Shown piece by piece: positions 25,399 through 29,700 of a DNA stretch of 29,700 nucleotides; within the stretch, counting starts at the first letter, position 1; each line of letters opens with the position of its first letter. The notes beneath the pieces are model-generated. The model did not search any database. It had not been told where the DNA came from and saw nothing but the letters and a program-made list of their open reading frames with translations. The stretch is from an uncultured Fretibacterium sp. GTDB lineage: Bacteria > Synergistota > Synergistia > Synergistales > Aminobacteriaceae. The stretch lies in NCBI RefSeq assembly GCF_963548695.1, contig NZ_CAUUWA010000028.1, forward strand, positions 1-29,700, written 5' to 3'. Both the position numbers and the translations under genes were made by a program.

Positions 25399-26655
25399 CT
25401 GGAGGTCGTAACGGGCCCGATAGAGGGAGAGCCGCGCGTCGGTGAGGGCCAAAAGCGCGTCCGAGAGCGCCAGCGAATCTCCGACGCCCGTCCGGTAGCG
25501 CCCCTCGGCCAGAGAGTAGTTCTCCTCCGCCTGGGCGACCGTCAGCCCCGCGATGCGGATGCGCTCCCGCGCGTTGCGGACCTTCAGAACGGCCTTGCGG
25601 ACCTCCAGGAGGATGTTCTGCCGCAAAGCCTCGCGGGCCGCCTCCAGGCTCTTGACCTGCGCCCGGGCAATGTCCGTCCGCGCGGACGCCGCCCCCCCGT
25701 CGACGACGGGGACGGCGAGGGAAAGACCGACGTTCCACTCCGACCTGAGCGAGGAGACCTCCTCGCCTCCGGCGCTGTACCCGCCCCTCAGCGACAGGCT
25801 GGGGGAGGAGGCCCGCGCCGCGGAGCGCACCTCGGCCCTCCCGGCAAGAGTCCGCAGGCCCGCGGCCGCATAGTCCTGACGGTGCTCCAGGGCCAGGGCC
25901 TCGACATCGCCCTCCGCCGACTCCGGCAGCTTTCGGTCCACCGGCCGAACCTCGAACAGCCCGGCCAGGTCCACGCCCATCGCGTTCAGCAGCGCGGCCC
26001 GCGCAACCCGAACCTCGGACTCCGCCTCCACCAGCGCAAGTTGGGCGTTCCCCAGGTCCACCTCGGCCTTTGTTACGTCGCTCTTCGGCTTGAGGCCCGT
26101 CTCGTAGTAGCTCTTCGCACGCTCCAGATGACGCTGGAACGAATCCACCGACTCCTTCCTCTGGCCGCGGACCTCCCCGGCCAGGAGCAGGTCCAGGTAG
26201 GCCTTCTTGACCCCGGAGCGGACCTGCAGCCGCGTCTTTCTCCCCTCGGCCTCCGTCGCCGACAGCGTACCGCGCTGGGCCTCGACGGCGTACCTCGTCC
26301 GGTTCGCGTCGAAGACCCTGACGCTCGCCGTCACCCCGGCCGAGTAGCTGCTGCCCGAGGACGAGCCCTCCCGGCCGGAGCGGGTCGCCGACACGCTGCC
26401 CGACGCCTGCACGTGGTCCTCCACGGCCGTCAGGGAGAGCCGGCGGCGCTCCACCGCACTCCTCGCCTCCGCCCCGGCGAGGTCGGGATGGTTTGCCTCC
26501 GAAAGGGCCAGGCACTCCTCCAGCGTCAGAGTACGGACTGGCTCCTCCCCCAATGCGGGAAGAGCCGGGCAGAACGCCGCAGCCACACATACCATACCGC
26601 ACACCATACAGAAAAGGGCCGCCGAAAAAATGACGCCCCGTCCTCTCTTATTCAT
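25333..26655 (-). CDS. TolC-like outer membrane efflux protein
   Basis: 440 residues from the ATG at 26655. A TTG eight codons upstream is possible, but the signal peptide (VIFSAALFCMVCGMVCVAAAF, ending near PALPALGEE) follows the ATG at normal spacing. It has two OEP repeats, each a pair of long helices with a beta strand: LTLEECLALSEANHPDLAGAEA near the start, and a matching pair near 285-345 (ARTDIARAQVKSLEAAREALRQN). Late in the protein come YRTGVGDSLALSDALLALTDARLSLYRARYDLQVAQFAL and the acidic end LTEPEDAE. It forms the trimeric channel for the neighbouring adaptor and pump. The 3' end is duplicated and followed by toxin sequences, so its last residues may differ from the ancestor's. 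Confidence 0.91.
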   Translation of the reverse strand: MNKRGRGVIFSAALFCMVCGMVCVAAAFCPALPALGEEPVRTLTLEECLALSEANHPDLAGAEARSAVERRRLSLTAVEDHVQASGSVSATRSGREGSSSGSSYSAGVTASVRVFDANRTRYAVEAQRGTLSATEAEGRKTRLQVRSGVKKAYLDLLLAGEVRGQRKESVDSFQRHLERAKSYYETGLKPKSDVTKAEVDLGNAQLALVEAESEVRVARAALLNAMGVDLAGLFEVRPVDRKLPESAEGDVEALALEHRQDYAAAGLRTLAGRAEVRSAARASSPSLSLRGGYSAGGEEVSSLRSEWNVGLSLAVPVVDGGAASARTDIARAQVKSLEAAREALRQNILLEVRKAVLKVRNARERIRIAGLTVAQAEENYSLAEGRYRTGVGDSLALSDALLALTDARLSLYRARYDLQVAQFALESATGVELTEPEDAE

Positions 26656-26670
26656 GCTCAAAACAGCTCG

Positions 26671-26739
26671 TCTCCTCAATAAATTCAGCCAACCTTCTCC
26701 TCAAATTCAGCAAACCTTCTTCTCAAATTCAGCCAATCC
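26671..26739 (-). repeat. three short tandem repeats before the tolC-like gene
   Basis: Three adjacent units of 25, 22 and 22 bases (26671-26695, 26696-26717, 26718-26739) carry the core CTCAAATTCAGCCAACCT with small changes. On the minus strand each reads as AGGTTGGCTGAATTTGAGGAGA, so each holds AAGG and GAGGAG, ribosome-site-like words. They lie between gpsA and tolC and could have grown by slippage. No terminator is visible in this gap. Confidence 0.6.
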
Positions 26740-26748
26740 GACCACCGC

Positions 26749-27735
26749 TCACTCAGGCTTGGGGTCCCGGAAGAGCAGCCCGTCGATCACGTCCTGAAGG
26801 GCCGCGCCCTCGTAGAGGATCGCGTGGACCCCCTCGGAGATGGGCAGCTCGATGCCCGCCCTTCGGGCGTAGGCCACCAGGGCCCTCGTCGTGTGGGCCC
26901 CCTCGACCACCTGCCCGATCTCCGCCGCCGCGGCCTCGGGCGAGGCCCCGCGCCCAATAGCGGCCCCGAAGCGAAAGTTGCGGGAGTGCTGGCTGTAGCA
27001 GGTCGCCATCAGGTCCCCCACCCCGGCGAGCCCCGCCAGGGTCAGGGGAGAGGCGCCCATGGCCGCCCCCAGCCGCATGATCTCGGCAAGGCCGCGCGTG
27101 GCCAGCGCAGCCTTGGCGTTGTCCCCCGCGGAGAGCGAGTGGGCGATGCCGACGGCGATGGCAATGATGTTCTTGACCGCGCCCCCCAGCTCCGCCCCCG
27201 TCACGTCCCCGCTCGTATAGACGCGGAACCGGGGGGAGTTCAGCTCCATCTGCCAGCCCAGGGCCTCCAATGGATCGGCGGAGGCCACGATGACCGCCGT
27301 GGGCAGCTCGCGGACGACCTCCTCGGCGTGGCTCGGGCCGGAGAGCGCGCTGTACGGCCGGCCGGGCAACACCTCCTCGAAGATCGCCCGGGGCATGAGC
27401 CCCGTGGCTATCTCTATTCCCTTGGCCAGGCTCAGGAAGCTGTGTCCCTCCGTGGAGAGGGGATCCAGCCGTTCCAGAAAACCCCTCAGGCTCTGGGTCG
27501 GAAGGGCCAGAACCGTTCGGTCCGCGGACCCGAGGGCCTCCTCCAGGTCCGACGTGGCCCTCAGGGAATCGACCAGAGGACAGTCCTTCAGGTAGCGCGG
27601 GTTGCGGCGGTGTTCGTTGATGTAACGGGCCTGTTCGTCGGTACGGCACCACAGCACGACCTCGTGCCCCTTTCGGGCGGCGTGGTTCGCCACGGCCGTA
27701 CCGAAACTTCCGGCCCCCAAAACGGCAAGACTCAT
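26749..27735 (-). CDS. gpsA: NAD(P)-dependent glycerol-3-phosphate dehydrogenase
   Basis: 328 residues, the family norm; reduces dihydroxyacetone phosphate to sn-glycerol 3-phosphate for membrane lipid synthesis. The N-terminal Rossmann motif is SLAVLGAGSFGTAVA (GxGxxGTA), then WCRTDEQARYIN, LPTQSLR, SLAKGIE and SGPSHAEEV. The catalytic Lys lies in GAVKNIIAIAVGI (about residue 186), and RGLAEIMRLG plus TLAGLAGVGDLMATCYS complete the C-terminal domain. Start at 27735 with AAGGAG; it overlaps the upstream NfeD stop (ATGA), so the two are coupled. Confidence 0.95.
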   Translation of the reverse strand: MSLAVLGAGSFGTAVANHAARKGHEVVLWCRTDEQARYINEHRRNPRYLKDCPLVDSLRATSDLEEALGSADRTVLALPTQSLRGFLERLDPLSTEGHSFLSLAKGIEIATGLMPRAIFEEVLPGRPYSALSGPSHAEEVVRELPTAVIVASADPLEALGWQMELNSPRFRVYTSGDVTGAELGGAVKNIIAIAVGIAHSLSAGDNAKAALATRGLAEIMRLGAAMGASPLTLAGLAGVGDLMATCYSQHSRNFRFGAAIGRGASPEAAAAEIGQVVEGAHTTRALVAYARRAGIELPISEGVHAILYEGAALQDVIDGLLFRDPKPE

Positions 27736-29135
27736 GGGACTAACGCTCCTTCGCTTCTGCAAATCGACTTTCTGCGAATCACCAGGGTGATGCCCTCGAG
27801 GGCAAGGACAGTCCCGACCTCCCCGACCGCCATGGATCCGGCCTCCGTTCGGGCACGCCAGAGTTCCCCGCGGCATCGGACCATCCCTCCCGCGGTGGAG
27901 AGGGGCTCGACGACCGTCGCGTCCAGCCCGATCAGCCCCTGCCGCCCCGTGGAGACCTTCCTCCGAAGGCTGCGGGCGACCAGGAACGCGAACAGCGCGA
28001 AGCAGGCCCCCAGGGCGGCCGTCATCCCGACGATCAGGGAGACGGAGACGCGCAGCAGCTCGCCGCCCGGGGCACGGAACAGGAAGACGCCCCCGGCGGC
28101 GATCACCGCAACCCCGAGCAGGCTCAGGATCCCCATCCCACCCACCAGGAGGTCAAGCCCCATGACGATGACGCCAGCCCCGATCAGGGCGATCCCAGCC
28201 CAGTTGAAGGGCAGCATCCTCAGGCCGATCCCGCCGAGCAGCAGCATGACGGCCCCCGTCGTCCCCAGGGCGAAGCCACCGGGGGTAACGATCTCGTAGA
28301 AGAGCGCCAGCAGTCCTCCCATCAGGAGGAAGTAGGCGATATCGGGGCTCGACAGGAACTGGATCAGCCTTTCCTGCCAGGTCATCTCCACGAGCTCGAC
28401 CGCCGCGTCGGGCTCCACCTCGATACGAACCGGGCCCGAGTCGATGGTCACAGTTCGGCCCGCGGCGGCCTCGAGCAAGGCCCTCAGGTCATCCGCCACG
28501 AGGTCGATGGTCCCCTCCGCCAGGGCCTCGTGGGCCGTCAGGGACAGGCTGTCCTCGATCATCCGCTGCGCGGCGCTCTGATTCCTTCCTCGCAGCTGGG
28601 TAAGGGAGCGCATCCGGGCCCTGAGGTCGTTCACGACCTTTTTCTTCATATCGTCGTCCGGCAGGTCCCTGCCCGACGCGACGACGGGATGGGCCGCCCC
28701 GACGTTTGTGCCCGAGGCCATGGCCGCCACATGGGCCGCCTGCATCATGAACGCCCCCGCCGAAGCCGCCCGCCCACCGGGCGGGACCCACATTGCGACC
28801 GGGACGCGGGACGCCAGGATCGTCTGGACGATGCCGTGCGTCGCCCCCAGCAGGCCCCCCGGCGTATCCAGCTCGAACACCACGAGACCCGCCCGCTCCT
28901 CCTCCGCCCGGCGGACCACCCGCTCGACGAACTGCTCCATCTGCACGCCCACCGACCCCGACAAGGGGGCCAGGACAACCCTCCCCGCCGCCAACCCCGA
29001 ACCGGCCAGGCAGCACAGGAGGGCCAGGGCCAGCACGGACGCCCAAACAAAGCGAACCGGCGACGCAGACACCGGGCCCCTCCCACCCGGCCCCTTCCCA
29101 CACAAAACACGGCAAAACGGCCTTGAAGTTCTCAT
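27732..29135 (-). CDS. nfeD: NfeD-type membrane-bound ClpP-class serine protease
   Basis: 467 residues with a good AGGAGG site six bases before the ATG. A signal/anchor helix (about 27-50) is followed by a ClpP-class protease domain: FELDTPGGLL (85-94), catalytic Ser125 in GGRAASAGAFMMQAAHVAAM, GTNVGAAHPV (142-151) and a Lys at about 164-166 in MKKKVVNDLRARM, which fits the Ser/Lys dyad of this family. Four or five membrane helices follow (about 275-395), then a C-terminal NfeD OB-fold (GQQGLIGLDATVVEPL-like, about 405-465). Partner proteins in other bacteria are stomatin/SPFH-type; none is visible here. It probably degrades or trims membrane proteins at the inner membrane. Confidence 0.93.
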   Translation of the reverse strand: MRTSRPFCRVLCGKGPGGRGPVSASPVRFVWASVLALALLCCLAGSGLAAGRVVLAPLSGSVGVQMEQFVERVVRRAEEERAGLVVFELDTPGGLLGATHGIVQTILASRVPVAMWVPPGGRAASAGAFMMQAAHVAAMASGTNVGAAHPVVASGRDLPDDDMKKKVVNDLRARMRSLTQLRGRNQSAAQRMIEDSLSLTAHEALAEGTIDLVADDLRALLEAAAGRTVTIDSGPVRIEVEPDAAVELVEMTWQERLIQFLSSPDIAYFLLMGGLLALFYEIVTPGGFALGTTGAVMLLLGGIGLRMLPFNWAGIALIGAGVIVMGLDLLVGGMGILSLLGVAVIAAGGVFLFRAPGGELLRVSVSLIVGMTAALGACFALFAFLVARSLRRKVSTGRQGLIGLDATVVEPLSTAGGMVRCRGELWRARTEAGSMAVGEVGTVLALEGITLVIRRKSICRSEGALVP

Positions 29136-29175
29136 GGACAGCCTCCTGACCTCTGCTCTTTATTGAACATCCCAA

Positions 29176-29574
29176 AAATTAACATGGGGCTGTGCCCCAT
29201 CCCCCCACGCCGCTATACGAATAGCGGCGGCCCCGGCAAGTCTTCTCCCTCAAACAGGCAAGCTGGGGTACCACCGGGAGGCTTCATGGATTTAAGTCAG
29301 CGTTTTCCAAATTAACATGGGGCTGCGCCCCATCCCCCCACGCCGCTATACGAATAGCGGCGGCCCCAGCAAGTCTTCTCTCCCAAACAGGCAAGCTGGG
29401 GTACCACCGGGAGGCTTCATGGATTTAAGTCAGCGTTTTCCAAATTAACATGGGGCTGCGCCCCATCCCCCCACGCCGCTATCCTGATAGCGGCGGCCCC
29501 GGCAAGTCTTCTCCCTCAAACAGGCAAGCTGGGGTACCGCCGGGAGGCTTCCTGGATTAGATCGGCGTTTCCTT
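29176..29574. repeat. three tandem 133-bp repeats with paired hairpins
   Basis: Units at 29176-29308, 29309-29441 and 29442-29574 begin with AAATTAACATGGGGC and repeat at exactly 133 bases. Each contains TGGGGC/GCCCCA around a three-base loop and, 8 bases on, the 9-bp stem CGCCGCTAT/ATAGCGGCG around a four-base loop (ACGA in units 1 and 2, CCTG in unit 3). Unit 3 overlaps the last six codons of the radA-like gene and has drifted at its end. No coding potential is evident. It may be a repeat family specific to this genome or a set of RNA structures in the nfeD leader. Confidence 0.85.
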
Positions 29575-29700
29575 TTCCCTTACGGAAAACCCCAGGGCCA
29601 GAGCTTCGTCCAGGTGCGAGACCGGGACGATCTCCACCCCTTCCACACGCTCGGCACGCTCGCGCGAGCTGACGACGGCGCAGGAGAACCCCAGCCGTGC
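29557..29700 (-). CDS. radA: RadA-like DNA repair protein, C-terminal fragment
   Basis: Only the last 47 residues plus stop are in the window; the gene continues beyond 29700. The translated end ARLGFSCAVVSSRERAERVEGVEIVPVSHLDEALALGF fits the Lon-like C-terminal domain of RadA/Sms, where a xRLGF-xAVV element precedes a VxxLxEAL helix. The last residues (REKETPI) overlap the third 133-bp repeat. RadA helps branch migration in recombinational repair. Identity is moderate because so little is visible. Confidence 0.65.
   Translation of the reverse strand, partial: ARLGFSCAVVSSRERAERVEGVEIVPVSHLDEALALGFSVREKETPI

Noticed and set aside
29176..29574. The three 133-bp repeats as a CRISPR array
   Set aside because: Units are adjacent and nearly identical throughout, with no unique spacers and a unit length far above that of CRISPR repeats.

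Overview
The window is about 29.7 kb of mostly GC-rich DNA with tightly packed genes. A Kdo transferase (waaA), a TolC-type outer-membrane factor, a MacA/MacB-like pump and a methyl-accepting chemotaxis protein point to a motile or chemotactic diderm (Gram-negative) bacterium. The gene mix and style would fit a Synergistota-type anaerobe, but this is an impression from gene content and cannot be proved without a search.

Layout. 1-577: AT-rich DNA with a 264-bp internally deleted IS5-like element (12-bp inverted repeats, 3-bp target duplication). 578-10022, minus strand: waaA, an unrecognised Rossmann-like protein, ybaK, alaS, ruvX, a SprA-type putative metalloprotease and a chemotaxis receptor. 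Several neighbours overlap by ATGA, and alaS has a leader with two successive terminator-like hairpins. 10328-12904, plus strand: a secreted LmeA/DUF2993-like protein and a DUF4153-type membrane protein.

13015-20452, plus strand: the most interesting block, a six-gene type III CRISPR effector module in the order Cmr1, Cmr6, Cas10 (Csx11-like), Cmr4, Cmr5, Cmr3/Cas5. Every gene overlaps the next by 1 or 4 bases. The order and the Csx11-like Cas10 fit subtype III-C. The large subunit lacks a GGDD cyclase motif and has His-Met where the HD nuclease normally has His-Asp, while the Cmr4-like backbone keeps the Asp expected for target-RNA cleavage. No CRISPR array, cas1, cas2 or cas6 is visible, so guides must come from elsewhere.

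20453-26655, minus strand: a tripartite efflux set (tolC-like, macA-like, macB-like ATPase and permease) interrupted twice by toxin-antitoxin DNA. mazE-mazF lies just after the permease gene and vapD just after the tolC-like gene. Each insert carries a remnant of the other's toxin: a vapD start after mazF, and a mazF 3' end before vapD. Each is also flanked by a second copy of the host gene's 3' end (35 bp and 170 bp direct repeats). The simplest reading is two separately decayed copies of one mazE-mazF-vapD cassette.

26749-29700, minus strand: gpsA and an NfeD-type membrane serine protease (ATGA overlap), then three tandem 133-bp repeats carrying two hairpins each, then the 3' end of a radA-like gene running off the window.
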